Shown: positions 1 to 9,052 of the stretch, one piece after another
Layout: each line of letters begins with the position of its first letter
Numbering within the stretch: the first letter of the stretch is position 1
Source of the DNA: Bacteroidota bacterium
GTDB taxonomy: Bacteria; Bacteroidota; Bacteroidia; Bacteroidales; FEN-979
Assembly (NCBI GenBank): GCA_026391755.1
Contig: JAPLDN010000345.1
Location: 1-30,250 of the forward strand
DNA length: 30,250 nt
Direction of reading: 5' to 3'
Notes under the pieces: generated by a model
Seen by the model: only the letters and a program-made list of their open reading frames with translations
What the model was told of the DNA's origin: nothing
Database searches by the model: none
Made by a program: the position numbers and the translations under genes

Positions 1-1
1 C

Positions 2-1111
2 CTGGATCTGCTGGTCGTGAACTCGGTACACGGGGAATTCTATGTAGTTGATCATGGCAATACCTTTATTGCAAATGATCCAACAGGCAGTATTGCACTT
101 GCCGCCACAACAGCCGGTGACTTTTTATACAGGTTTGGAGATCCTGCAAAATATAACCAGGGGGATCCCCCTTCGGTGGAGGATAACTGGGAGAAAGCAA
201 CTGCAGGCAATAAACAAATTGGTGGAGCCCATGATATCCAGTGGATAAAGCCGGGGCTTCCGGGGGCCGGACATTTTATGGTCTTCAGCAATGCAGAGAA
301 CCTGTTCGAACTGACCCCCCAATCTTATATAATCGAAATAAACCCCTATTTGAACTCCGCTGGCACCAATACCGGGCATTTCGTTAATCCACCCGATGCC
401 GGATACAATATCGTGAATTCGCCTGATGCCAACCTGATGAAGGAGAAGAAGAATGTATCGAAGCAGATCGTATGGATGTATTCAAGCAAGAATAATACCT
501 CGTTTTACAGCACGATAGGGTCAAGCGCCCAAAGGCTGCCAAACGGGAATACGCTCGTATGCTCGATGAATGACGGCCATTTCTTTGAAGTTGCTCCAAT
601 CGATACAGCCTTCGTATGGGAATATGTCAATCCGATGACAAGGGATGGTATAAAGAAAATCAAAACAGATCATTATCCAACTTACAATGGTGTTTTCAGG
701 GCTTATCGGTATACGGCAAACCATCCCGCTCTTGCAGGCCATGATCTTACTCCCGGCCCAACCATGACCGGCTCCCCACCCGATTACTATACCCCTGATG
801 ATATCACAGCAATACAAGATGAGCCGACTGTTGAACCAGCCGATAAACTGAACCAGAATTATCCCAATCCATTTTCATACGGCACAACCATAGAATTCGA
901 AATTGCAGAATCGGCAAGGGCAAGTGTGTTAATCTATGATTTGTCGGGCACCCTGGTAAAATCACTTGTCAATGAATTTTGCAGCAGCGGCAAGTATTCA
1001 CGCTACTGGGACGGTACGAATGACAGCGGGATGCGGGTGGCCGGAGGAATGTATTTTTATATCCTCAAAGCCGATAATCGTAAACTATCCAAAAAAATGA
1101 TCCACCTATGA
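2..1111 (+). CDS. Arylsulfotransferase-like beta-propeller protein with T9SS sorting domain (5' truncated)
   Basis: The frame is open to the left edge, so the N-terminus and signal peptide lie outside the window; a GTG at 17 is only an internal codon. The remaining 369 residues resemble the arylsulfotransferase (ASST) family, which moves sulfate between phenolic compounds in the periplasm or outside the cell. Visible are propeller-type repeats with His-Asp motifs (GGAHDIQWIKPG) and the QRLPNGNTLV signature typical of the family. The same layout recurs in the protein at 5053-6756, so the two are paralogues. The last ~85 residues form a T9SS type A sorting domain beginning NQNYPNPF and ending in a basic KLSKKMIHL tail, implying export across the outer membrane. 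The TGA overlaps the next start codon by four bases (ATGA), showing operon structure. Substrate is unknown, and transfer activity is family inference only. Confidence 0.8.
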   Translation: MDLLVVNSVHGEFYVVDHGNTFIANDPTGSIALAATTAGDFLYRFGDPAKYNQGDPPSVEDNWEKATAGNKQIGGAHDIQWIKPGLPGAGHFMVFSNAENLFELTPQSYIIEINPYLNSAGTNTGHFVNPPDAGYNIVNSPDANLMKEKKNVSKQIVWMYSSKNNTSFYSTIGSSAQRLPNGNTLVCSMNDGHFFEVAPIDTAFVWEYVNPMTRDGIKKIKTDHYPTYNGVFRAYRYTANHPALAGHDLTPGPTMTGSPPDYYTPDDITAIQDEPTVEPADKLNQNYPNPFSYGTTIEFEIAESARASVLIYDLSGTLVKSLVNEFCSSGKYSRYWDGTNDSGMRVAGGMYFYILKADNRKLSKKMIHL

Positions 1112-2769
1112 GATTGACCTGGTTTGCTGTTTTATTGTTCACTGCATATTCTGCCATGAGCTCGGGACAAACATTCACCGAAATATTAGGCAGGCCCACG
1201 AATTCTTCTGTCACCATGAGTATACTTTTTGACCGGAAGGCTGATGTTTACTGGGAGTATGGGACAGCAACAGGGAGGTATACCAATCAAACTGAAACCT
1301 ATACCACGGTTGCCGATACCGCATTAAAGGCAGATTTCACCAATCTCTTACCAGACCATAACTATTTCTACAGGACAAGATACAGGCAGGCGGGAACTTC
1401 GGGCCCCTTTTTGGAAGGCCCTGAACATTTCTTTCATACTCAAAGATTCCCGGGAAGCACCTTCAGTTTTGCCGTTGAAGCAGACCCTCATCTGGATACC
1501 AATTCAAATCCTGCCTCCTATAGCCTGACCCTGAAGAATATCCTCCTCGCCAAGCCTGACTTTCTTATCGATCTCGGGGATATTTTCATGAGTGAGAAAC
1601 TTCCTTTACCCACCCAGGCAAATATTACTGCCCGTCACCTTCTTTACAGGCCATATCTCGGAGCAACCTGCAATTCAGTTCCGCTTTACCTGGTAATAGG
1701 CAATCATGAAGGGGAGAATGGCTGGCAACTTGACGGCACACCCAATAGTCTTCCTGTTCTCGCAGCCAATACCAGGAAACTGTTTTACCCTAATCCCATA
1801 CCCGATTCATTTTATTCCGGAGACACCATTTCAGAGAATTATGTGGGCCTACGGCAGAACTATTATGCATGGGAATGGGGAAACGCATTGTTTATTGTCC
1901 TTGACCCTTACTGGTACACTACAAGCAAACCCGATTGGGGTTGGACGCTCGGGGAGGCTCAATATAACTGGTTCAGGCAGGTAATCTCAACGAGTACTTC
2001 AAAATTCAAATTCGTTTTCTGCCACCAGCTGGTCGGGGGAAATGGCAATGATGGCCGGGGCGGGACAGAGTTTGCAGGATTTTTTGAAATGGGCGGAAGG
2101 AATAATGACTCTACCTGGGGATTCGACAATTTCCGTCCAGGCTGGGAAAAAACAATTCACGAACTGATGGTTGAGAACCGTGCAAACATTTTCTTCCACG
2201 GCCATGACCATTGTTATGCAAAGCAGGAACTTGACGGGATAGTGTACCAGGAAGTCCCCCAGCCATCCTCGAAAAATATTACAAATATTACAGGCAGCCA
2301 GTACGGCTACGTAGATGGAGTTCTTATGCCCAGCCGGGGTTATCTCCTGGTCACCATGACAGATTCCACTGCCAGGGTTGATTATATCAGAACCTACCTT
2401 ACTAATGAAGAAACAGCAAGCCGCAAAAACGGGGAGCTGGCATATTCCTACACTCTCAAACCATCTTCAACGGGAGTCAATGAAACAGCCGGTTCACCAG
2501 GCACTATCGAACTGTACCAGAACTATCCCAACCCCTTCAATGAAGCCACAAACATCAGATATATGCTGCCGAAAGCCGGTCATATCCAGCTCAGTGTTTT
2601 TGATATGTATGGAAGGGAACTGCTGACCCTGGCTGACCAGTTCCAGCAGGCAGGAACATATACCATACCCCTGAACCCGGCGCAGATGCCATCGGGCGGT
2701 GGAATATATTATTACAGGATTACCGTGGGCAATGAAACCAGGTCAATGAAAATAATTTGTATCAAATAG
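1108..2769 (+). CDS. Secreted purple acid phosphatase-like metallophosphoesterase with T9SS sorting domain
   Basis: This 553-residue protein has a signal peptide (hydrophobic residues ~4-18, ending near SSGQT), an N-terminal fibronectin-III-like domain (~25-110) as in purple acid phosphatases, and a calcineurin-like phosphoesterase domain (~118-400). The metal-binding motifs appear in family order: DPH near 126-128, LGDIF near 157, GNHE near 198-201, FCHQL near 305 and FHGHDH near 364-368. The C-terminus (~470-553) is a T9SS sorting domain starting YQNYPNPF. It probably hydrolyses phosphate esters at or outside the cell surface. The start codon overlaps the stop of the preceding arylsulfotransferase-like gene and the next gene follows after 7 bases, so the cargo genes are likely co-transcribed. 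Whether the substrate is a monoester, a diester or a nucleotide cannot be told from the sequence. Confidence 0.88.
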   Translation: MRLTWFAVLLFTAYSAMSSGQTFTEILGRPTNSSVTMSILFDRKADVYWEYGTATGRYTNQTETYTTVADTALKADFTNLLPDHNYFYRTRYRQAGTSGPFLEGPEHFFHTQRFPGSTFSFAVEADPHLDTNSNPASYSLTLKNILLAKPDFLIDLGDIFMSEKLPLPTQANITARHLLYRPYLGATCNSVPLYLVIGNHEGENGWQLDGTPNSLPVLAANTRKLFYPNPIPDSFYSGDTISENYVGLRQNYYAWEWGNALFIVLDPYWYTTSKPDWGWTLGEAQYNWFRQVISTSTSKFKFVFCHQLVGGNGNDGRGGTEFAGFFEMGGRNNDSTWGFDNFRPGWEKTIHELMVENRANIFFHGHDHCYAKQELDGIVYQEVPQPSSKNITNITGSQYGYVDGVLMPSRGYLLVTMTDSTARVDYIRTYLTNEETASRKNGELAYSYTLKPSSTGVNETAGSPGTIELYQNYPNPFNEATNIRYMLPKAGHIQLSVFDMYGRELLTLADQFQQAGTYTIPLNPAQMPSGGGIYYYRITVGNETRSMKIICIK

Positions 2770-2776
2770 TACTGCC

Positions 2777-5041
2777 ATGATAAATCTCAGCCGTAATCTT
2801 ATTGTTTTTTGCATGATTGTCTGCGGATGGCATTCCGTTTCAAATGCCCAGAAGCTCCTGAAATTCAAACTTCCCGATTCAGGCCAGACCGAAAGCTACA
2901 CTTCAATGCCCGGGGAGGATTCCGACTTTTTAATTAACCCCCCTTCGTTTACCGATAACGGGGATGGCACGATAAGCGATAACAATACAGGGCTGATGTG
3001 GCAGAAGACCGACGGGGGTGAGATGATCTTTGAAAATGCAGGTTCGTATTGCAGCAGCCTCAGCCTGGGAGGGCATTCTGACTGGAGGCTCCCTACAGGC
3101 ATTGAACTTTTCAGCATCAATAATTACAACAACCTGAATCCGGCACTGAATACTGCTTACTTTACCCAAACCCAGGCGCAGTATTGGTGGACCAGCGAGA
3201 AAGAGGCCGATGATTCGACAAAGATCTGGGTTGTTAATGCAGGAGGCGGCATAGGAGCCCATCCGAAATCAGAAACAATGAGCGCGGGTGGAACGAAATA
3301 TTTCAATGTGAGGGCTGTGAGAGATCTTATTACAACTGTATTCCAGGGGCCTCATTTTACCGACAAAGGGGACGGTACAATCAAAGACAATTTTACCGGG
3401 CTCACATGGCAGAAGATAAAGAGCGCGAATACCATGAGCTGGGAAGAAGCGCTTGCATACAGCAAGACGGTTTCCTTGGGCGGGAAAACTGACTGGAGGC
3501 TGCCCAATATAAAGGAGCTTCAGTCACTGAACGATGTTTTGCTTTCAAAACCTTCATTTGATAAAACCTACTTCACTAACAGTCTTTCGGGTAATTACTG
3601 GTCTTCCACTACCATGAAACAAACTGATCTGAAAGCTTGGGATATCAATATCGATTACGGTATTGTTTCATACAGTGAGAAGACGGTCCTGGAAAATGTT
3701 TTACTTGTCAGGGGAGGAACGGATAATGCCGGTTTAAACTTTACGGAGGTCCAGATACCTGGAGGCGAATATGAAATGGGGGATCATTTTGGTTTTGTAG
3801 ATCCCCATCATCCGAGCGATGAATTGCCGGTTCATCTTGTCAGGGTTGATTCATTCAACCTGGCAAAAACTGAAACCACAAACCAGCAATATCTTGCATA
3901 TCTGAACGCAGCATTGCTATCGGGATTGATCCAGGTTAATAACAATAAAGTTCATCTTGCAGGAGACACTGTTACATTATGCTACACCCATGAATATGCC
4001 TATTATTACAGTATAGCTTATGATGGGACGGTATTTTCCATGGCCGATTTCAGGGCAAACCATCCCATGGTGGGTGTATTATGGCCTGGGGCTGCAGCCT
4101 TTTGCAATTGGCTGAGCCTTCAAAACGGCCTGCAGGAATGTTATGAACTAAGCACATGGGTATGCGATTTCACAAAAAACGGATATCGCCTGCCAACAGA
4201 AGCGGAATGGGAATATGCAGGAAGAGGAGGGCATCTCAATCCTTATCTCAATTATGAAAATGGGAATACCGTGATCGTTTCAGAAGCGAATCTGCCCAAT
4301 TCGGGAGATCCATATGAAACGGGCTCTTATCCATTATCGACCCCTGTAGGATTTTACGACGGAGCCCTTAAACAGAAAGCTGATTTTAACTGGCCCGGGA
4401 GTGTTTCAAGTTACCAGACCTCCGATGGTATGAACGGTTATGGTTTATACGATATGCAGGGGAATGTATGGGAGCTGATCAACGACTGGTACGGCCAGGA
4501 CTATTACAGCTATAGTCCTTATGATAATCCGAAAGGGCCAACTACCGGTTTTATAATGCCTGACGGTAAGCCTTACAGGGGGATGCGGGGAGGGAACTGG
4601 TATAACGGTTATGACACCAATGGCGTAAATGACGGGCATTCGAGGGTATCGAACCGGAATCCTTCATATTACCGTGGCCCGCAGGATCCCTATCACCCCT
4701 GGTACCATATAGGTTTCAGGGTGGCGAGAAAATATTCGACCATAACCGAAATTTATGATAATGTGATGCAGGATGCAGGATACATGATGTTACTGCAGAA
4801 TTTTCCAAACCCGTTCGGGCAGTCAACAACGATAAAGTATTACATGCCTTCATCAGCTCATATAAAACTAAGCGTGAGCAATACTTTGGGCAGGCTGGTG
4901 GCCATTCTGGCTGATGGTATGGAGAATGAGGGATGGCATTCCCTGAGCTGGGACAGCGGGCAGCTCGGAAGCGGCATTTATTTATGTACGCTTACGGGAA
5001 GTATTCATCCGTCGATAATAAAAATGATTTTAATCAAGTAA
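2777..5041 (+). CDS. Secreted protein with two DUF1566 domains, an FGE/SUMF1-like domain and a T9SS sorting domain
   Basis: After a signal peptide (~1-24, ending SNAQ), this 754-residue protein has two DUF1566 (Lcl C-terminal-like) domains, each opening with FTD-GDGTI-D--TGL-WQK and containing DWRLP: roughly residues 54-182 and 195-315. A formylglycine-generating-enzyme (FGE/SUMF1) type fold follows at ~325-655, with IPGGEYEMGD, YRLPTEAEWEYAGRGG, GLYDMQGNVWEL, MRGGNWYN and GFRVARK. The C-terminal ~80 residues are a T9SS sorting domain (LLQNFPNPF). In true FGEs, paired cysteines near the C-terminal R-rich segment bind copper and oxidise the sulfatase cysteine; here that segment (SRVSNRNPSYYRG) has none. 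A sulfatase-activating role is therefore unlikely, and a C-type-lectin-like binding or structural role is more plausible (inference). It sits 7 bases after the phosphoesterase gene. Confidence 0.85.
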   Translation: MINLSRNLIVFCMIVCGWHSVSNAQKLLKFKLPDSGQTESYTSMPGEDSDFLINPPSFTDNGDGTISDNNTGLMWQKTDGGEMIFENAGSYCSSLSLGGHSDWRLPTGIELFSINNYNNLNPALNTAYFTQTQAQYWWTSEKEADDSTKIWVVNAGGGIGAHPKSETMSAGGTKYFNVRAVRDLITTVFQGPHFTDKGDGTIKDNFTGLTWQKIKSANTMSWEEALAYSKTVSLGGKTDWRLPNIKELQSLNDVLLSKPSFDKTYFTNSLSGNYWSSTTMKQTDLKAWDINIDYGIVSYSEKTVLENVLLVRGGTDNAGLNFTEVQIPGGEYEMGDHFGFVDPHHPSDELPVHLVRVDSFNLAKTETTNQQYLAYLNAALLSGLIQVNNNKVHLAGDTVTLCYTHEYAYYYSIAYDGTVFSMADFRANHPMVGVLWPGAAAFCNWLSLQNGLQECYELSTWVCDFTKNGYRLPTEAEWEYAGRGGHLNPYLNYENGNTVIVSEANLPNSGDPYETGSYPLSTPVGFYDGALKQKADFNWPGSVSSYQTSDGMNGYGLYDMQGNVWELINDWYGQDYYSYSPYDNPKGPTTGFIMPDGKPYRGMRGGNWYNGYDTNGVNDGHSRVSNRNPSYYRGPQDPYHPWYHIGFRVARKYSTITEIYDNVMQDAGYMMLLQNFPNPFGQSTTIKYYMPSSAHIKLSVSNTLGRLVAILADGMENEGWHSLSWDSGQLGSGIYLCTLTGSIHPSIIKMILIK

Positions 5042-5047
5042 AGGAGG
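5041..5047 (+). promoter_or_regulatory. Shine-Dalgarno site deciding the 5053 start
   Basis: AAGGAGG begins on the last base of the preceding TAA stop and lies five bases before ATG at 5053. It supports 5053 rather than the in-frame upstream ATG at 4933, which lies inside the preceding gene and would place 40 hydrophilic residues before a clear signal peptide. Confidence 0.8.
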
Positions 5048-5052
5048 CTGAA

Positions 5053-6756
5053 ATGAAGAGAATAAACATATTTTTAGTGATGTTTTTTTTACCGCTTGCC
5101 GCGGTTTTCGGTCAACCCAGAACCATGGGATTGTTTATCAACGACACTCAAAGGGCTTTCAGTGGGTATACTTTGTTTGCACCCAAACATAATACCATGA
5201 CCTATCTGATCAATAACGAAGGCAGGAAATGTCATGAATGGGATGCAAGCACTTATGCCCCAGGTCAATCGGTTTACCTTCTCGAGAACGGAGATTTGCT
5301 GCGCACCTGCATGGTACAGGGAGGGCTCGGATCAGGCGGAGGAGAAGGAGGGAGGATTGAAGAATATAACTGGAACGACAGCCTGGTATGGCAGTTTGAT
5401 TATTCAACAAACAATTACACCCAGCACCATGATATTAAACGATTGCCTAACGGGAATATCATTATGCTGGTCGTTGAGAAAAAGTTGCTGGCCGAAGTCC
5501 TTTCTGCAGGATTTGATCCGAGCAAGTTCCAGCCCGACATACAGCAGAAAGGATATATGCTTCCCGACTGCATAATTGAGATACAGCCTGTTCGTCCTGT
5601 TGGAGGGACGATTGTCTGGGAATGGCATGTATGGGATCATCTGATACAGGATTTTGATGTAAGCAAGTCAAATTACGGCGTCGTTGCTGCTCATCCTGAA
5701 TTAATCGATTGCGACGGCGACCACAGGGCCCTGCCACTTTTCTGGAATCATATGAATTGCATTGACTATAATCCGGCCCTCAACCAGATTGCAATGAGCG
5801 TGAGGGGGAACAGCGAGGTTTGGATTATTGACCACAGTACAACTACAGCCCAGGCGGCTGGCCATAGCGGCGGTGTCCACGGGAAAGGGGGCGACCTGCT
5901 TTACCGTTGGGGAAATCCATTAACATACGGAGCGGGAACAGTTAATGATCAAAAATATTTTGAGCAGCACGATGCTGAATGGGTCAAACCCGATTGTCCT
6001 GGCGCAGGGGATATCACCTGTTTCAATAATGGCGTAAACCGCAATTATTCCTCGATTGATGAAATAATAACTCCAGTTGATGCAAGCGGCAATTATCCGC
6101 TATCGGCCGGATCAGCCTTTGCCCCTGTAAATCTGACCTGGACTTACCAGGCCAGTCCGCCTGAATCATTATTTGCCCATGATATTTCCGGTGCACAAAG
6201 ACTGCAAAACGGGAATACCCTGATTGATGATGGCCCTTTGGGAACATTTATCGAAGTCACGGCATCCGGTGAAACAGTATGGAAATACATCGACCCTGTT
6301 GACGATACAGGTCCTCTGATGCAGGGAGATTCCATCCCTCATGATCCTACGCATCCCGATGAGACATTGAATTCGGTATTCAGGGTGTACCGGTATCCTC
6401 CTTCCTATGCTGCATTTACAGGGAAAGATCTTACTCCGGGAGGTTTTATAGAACTTTATCCAGGAGGAATTGAGGATAGGGGTATAAATTCATCACAGTT
6501 TATATTATACCAAAACTATCCAAACCCGGTAAATACTTCCACGGTAATCCCTTTCAAACTTTATAAGGCGTGCAGCATAACCCTGACCGTGCAGGATGTT
6601 CTGGGAGGATTAGTATACCGGCTCCTTGACGAAAACAGGGAACCAGGGATGTATGAGGTTTCGGCTGACTTGCAAAACCTGAACGGCGGAATATATTTTT
6701 ACACTTTATCGGCGGCTGGTATTTCCGAAACGAAGCGAATGATGATAGTGCGGTAG
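5053..6756 (+). CDS. Arylsulfotransferase-like secreted protein with T9SS sorting domain
   Basis: This 567-residue protein starts with a clear signal peptide (MKRINIFLVMFFLPLAAVFG) placed right after a strong ribosome binding site. The body (~25-465) resembles the ASST beta-propeller family: HHDIKRLPNGN, FEQHDAEWVKPDCPGAG and AHDISGAQRLQNGNTL recur as His-Asp blades, and GTIVWEWHVWDH and TVWKYIDPV resemble blade ends. It is paralogous to the truncated first gene, including the segment -LTPG- just before the sorting domain. The C-terminus begins YQNYPNPV and ends with KRMMIVR, a T9SS sorting domain. It is the last gene of the four-gene cargo operon; the next gene converges on it. Sulfate transfer is a family-based expectation; many Bacteroidota members of this family have no tested substrate. 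Confidence 0.85.
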   Translation: MKRINIFLVMFFLPLAAVFGQPRTMGLFINDTQRAFSGYTLFAPKHNTMTYLINNEGRKCHEWDASTYAPGQSVYLLENGDLLRTCMVQGGLGSGGGEGGRIEEYNWNDSLVWQFDYSTNNYTQHHDIKRLPNGNIIMLVVEKKLLAEVLSAGFDPSKFQPDIQQKGYMLPDCIIEIQPVRPVGGTIVWEWHVWDHLIQDFDVSKSNYGVVAAHPELIDCDGDHRALPLFWNHMNCIDYNPALNQIAMSVRGNSEVWIIDHSTTTAQAAGHSGGVHGKGGDLLYRWGNPLTYGAGTVNDQKYFEQHDAEWVKPDCPGAGDITCFNNGVNRNYSSIDEIITPVDASGNYPLSAGSAFAPVNLTWTYQASPPESLFAHDISGAQRLQNGNTLIDDGPLGTFIEVTASGETVWKYIDPVDDTGPLMQGDSIPHDPTHPDETLNSVFRVYRYPPSYAAFTGKDLTPGGFIELYPGGIEDRGINSSQFILYQNYPNPVNTSTVIPFKLYKACSITLTVQDVLGGLVYRLLDENREPGMYEVSADLQNLNGGIYFYTLSAAGISETKRMMIVR

Positions 6757-6791
6757 AAATCGTGATAATCGTGACGGCGTGATGCCGGTGT

Positions 6792-7568
6792 CTATTTAAT
6801 CAGTCCCAGCCCTTCGGTTGCAGATGCATCTTTTGGCCTCATGAGCAAGGCTTTATTGAACAAAACCTGGGCTTCGCGCAGCTTCCCGAGCCTGTATTCA
6901 GTCCATGCGTAAAGGACCATGCTGTCGTAATCAAACGGGAAAAGGTTGACAACCTTTTCGAGGTGTTTCTCAGCTTTTGCATAATCTTTACGGCCGTAAT
7001 AAATCGAGCCCATGCGGTAGTTAACAGTAGTATTCTGGGGGTCAATCGCGAGTACTTCATCATACTGGGCAACGACCTGGTCCCAGTTGCCTAAGGCGGA
7101 AGCAGGGTTGGCAAACCCGATCTTTGCTTCGATGGCGTAGGGCTTCAGCTTGATGGCTTTCTGGTAATAGGCCGAAGATTCGGTAAACATTCCGGCAAGG
7201 TACGTAACCCATCCAAGCCTGAGGTTTATCTCATAGGAGTCTTCCTGGTAAATGCCTTTCATCGTTGTGATGGCATCGGTAAAGTTCCCCCTCGATTCAT
7301 AGGCGTAGCTTTTCGAAAATGCTTCCTGCAGGGCAGGGTAATTGGTCTGAGCTGACAGGCTTATTGTAATGAAGAAAAACAGTACAAAGGAGAAAATACC
7401 AATAGCGAAGCAACTTGCATAAGCGGCCTTGGGTGAAGCGCAGCGAACCCCAGACGCGTTGCAAGGTTGCGAGCGAAAGCGGCTGTGTGAAATGCTCGCT
7501 ATCACATCACGACTTTCCTTACGAATTTCCTTATGTCCTTCATCACGATTTTTCTTTACAGTTTCCAT
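6792..7568 (-). CDS. TPR-repeat protein with a repeat-derived N-terminal extension
   Basis: The last gene of the minus-strand directon encodes 258 residues. From ~75 onward it is a run of tetratricopeptide repeats (for example GNFTDAITTMKGIY, AKAEKHLEKVVNLFPFD and REAQVLFNKALLMRPKD), a scaffold for protein-protein contacts. A hydrophobic stretch (IGIFSFVLFFFITISLSAQ, about residues 57-75) looks like a signal peptide but is preceded by about 56 unusual residues. The first ~20 are encoded by repeat-like AATCGTGA-type sequence and the next ~33 by a 99-bp palindromic segment (see 7403-7501). The ATG is supported by AGGAGG at proper distance and overlaps the upstream barrel gene by 13 bases, so translation is likely coupled. 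Export despite the long leading segment is uncertain. No catalytic function is suggested. Confidence 0.8.
   Translation of the reverse strand: METVKKNRDEGHKEIRKESRDVIASISHSRFRSQPCNASGVRCASPKAAYASCFAIGIFSFVLFFFITISLSAQTNYPALQEAFSKSYAYESRGNFTDAITTMKGIYQEDSYEINLRLGWVTYLAGMFTESSAYYQKAIKLKPYAIEAKIGFANPASALGNWDQVVAQYDEVLAIDPQNTTVNYRMGSIYYGRKDYAKAEKHLEKVVNLFPFDYDSMVLYAWTEYRLGKLREAQVLFNKALLMRPKDASATEGLGLIK
7403..7501. repeat. 99-bp palindromic insert inside the TPR gene
   Basis: The segment is bounded by imperfect terminal inverted repeats: TAGCGAAGCA at 7403-7412 and TGCTCGCTA at 7493-7501. A nested inverted pair, GCAACTTGCA and TGCAAGGTTGC, lies inside it, and AAGCGGC occurs twice. Its length equals 33 codons, so it keeps the TPR frame open and falls between the hydrophilic start and the hydrophobic signal core. 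This looks like a small MITE- or REP-like element. No transposase is nearby and no clear target duplication is seen. Confidence 0.5.
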
Positions 7569-9052
7569 GTTATTCCTCCTATTATTGAATTTGTGTTATA
7601 CGGATTATATTGGGTTTGCTGGACTTCCCTGATCTCATGCGAAACAGGATCCTGGGATTTGATGTAATAAATCTGCTGGCTTTCTTTCCTGAAATACTGA
7701 TAAATGAGCGAAAGCTGAATATGTTTTCCAAGGACAAAGGTAAGTGTACCCCCGGCACGGTAATCTATCTTATCGCTGTTATTATAAACGATTGCACCAT
7801 TGGCAATATTGGCGTTGGTATAATCTCCGTAATTAAAATTAACCTCCCCCCACATCCAGGGTGTGAGACGCCCTCCAAACACCTGGCTCAGCAACATTCT
7901 GCTTTCACTGCCCTGGAAGAAACCTGTCACTGCAGTAGTTCCGTAAAGATTAAGATTTCCTAACGGGAAATATGTGAAGGAAAGCCCTGCCTCCGCCTGC
8001 GTTTTCCCGTTCAGGTTTGACCAGCTTCCTGATAATGCAATTGAAAACCGGCCGAGATCTTTGGAAATCCGAAGAGCTACAAGGTAATTATTGAATGAAG
8101 TATCTTTCTGGGTGTACGAATATACAATTGACGGGTATTTGAAAAGATGATAGGTCCCGTCACTTTTTAAATAATAAGCCGTATCAATGACACTGTCGGT
8201 TCGCACAGAAGTCGTGGTCATAGGATAGCTCACATGAACCCAGTGAACGGCAGGCATTATCCTGATGCCCCAGGGGAGGGTAACTGTGGCTCCCAGGTAG
8301 ACTTCATGCTGCTGAACATGATAATGGAAGGAAGTATCGTGTATTTTCCAGGGGAAAGAATATAAATAATCCCTGCTGAACGGCCGGTCCACTATGGAAT
8401 CAAGGTGAGCTTCCGCATGGCCGTATTGTATGTATTTTGTCTTATTGAAGTTGAGGTAATTATAGGCCAGTGTAAAACCCAGGCGGTTTGAAGCCCTGAG
8501 ATTCACAGCAAAATTCCCGTAGAAGTTATTGCCGTATAGGTCCTGTTCTCCGTAAATACTGTCCTTCCCCATAAGAGTTGGAAGGTTGGTCGGATTTCTG
8601 TCACTGCTTAAGGTATATCCGGTTTCAAAATGGAGATCCCGAAGAAACCCCTGATTGTAATTTGCGGTATCCCGATCCTCTCGTGGAGCTTTTGCCCTGA
8701 GAAGGCTTGCTTCTTCGGTCTGGTTGGTCATGACATATGCATTGTAAAGGTAATCAGCTACAAAAGGATCTCCTGAATTGAATTGCCTGGCCTTCCTGAG
8801 ATGAGTCGTTGCGGGGAAATATTCTTTCTTTTCAAAATAAGCAATGCCCAGCCTGACCCTCAGGTAATAATAATCAATTTCCTGTCTTAAGGCCTGTTTG
8901 CCGACCAATATCACACTGTCCCATTTCTGTTCGTTATAACAGCGGTAAGTGAGCATATCGACCGTCTGGAAATCGAGGCGTGTGGAAGCATTAGCGGGAA
9001 ACGCAGTCAGGCAGAAAAGAAAAAGAAAAAAAGCAAGGGATTTGATTGTCAT
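7556..9052 (-). CDS. Outer-membrane beta-barrel protein with N-terminal TPR-like region
   Basis: This 498-residue protein has a signal peptide (~1-22, ending FPANAS), a helical TPR-like region (~25-130, including VRLGIAYFEKKEYFPATTHLRKA), and then a long C-terminal part (~145-498) with alternating aromatic and polar residues, many YNY/YQY motifs and short turns, typical of an outer-membrane barrel. It ends WKL rather than the classical terminal phenylalanine. The layout resembles YaiO-type barrels, but I cannot assign a family firmly. Its ATG overlaps the stop of the urea transporter-peptidase gene by four bases, and its 3' end overlaps the TPR gene by 13, so the three are translated as a unit. 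A role as the outer-membrane partner of the transporter-peptidase is inference from this tight linkage. Confidence 0.8.
   Translation of the reverse strand: MTIKSLAFFLFLFCLTAFPANASTRLDFQTVDMLTYRCYNEQKWDSVILVGKQALRQEIDYYYLRVRLGIAYFEKKEYFPATTHLRKARQFNSGDPFVADYLYNAYVMTNQTEEASLLRAKAPREDRDTANYNQGFLRDLHFETGYTLSSDRNPTNLPTLMGKDSIYGEQDLYGNNFYGNFAVNLRASNRLGFTLAYNYLNFNKTKYIQYGHAEAHLDSIVDRPFSRDYLYSFPWKIHDTSFHYHVQQHEVYLGATVTLPWGIRIMPAVHWVHVSYPMTTTSVRTDSVIDTAYYLKSDGTYHLFKYPSIVYSYTQKDTSFNNYLVALRISKDLGRFSIALSGSWSNLNGKTQAEAGLSFTYFPLGNLNLYGTTAVTGFFQGSESRMLLSQVFGGRLTPWMWGEVNFNYGDYTNANIANGAIVYNNSDKIDYRAGGTLTFVLGKHIQLSLIYQYFRKESQQIYYIKSQDPVSHEIREVQQTQYNPYNTNSIIGGITWKL
7575..7580 (-). promoter_or_regulatory. Shine-Dalgarno site for the TPR gene
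   Basis: AGGAGG on the minus strand lies six bases before the ATG at 7568 and within the last codons of the barrel gene. It supports this start even though the resulting N-terminus is odd, and fits translational coupling with the upstream gene. Confidence 0.7.

Noticed and set aside
2777..5041. Functional sulfatase-activating FGE
   Set aside because: The C-terminal active-site cysteines are absent and no sulfatase is encoded in the window.
4933..5052. Longer start for the second arylsulfotransferase-like gene at ATG 4933
   Set aside because: It lies inside the preceding T9SS-tail coding sequence, and AAGGAGG plus a clean signal peptide support ATG 5053.
6757..6791. Intrinsic terminator between convergent genes (CGGC-GTGAT-GCCG)
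   Set aside because: A four-pair stem without a T-run is too weak to call; the AATCGTGA repeats there were noted instead.
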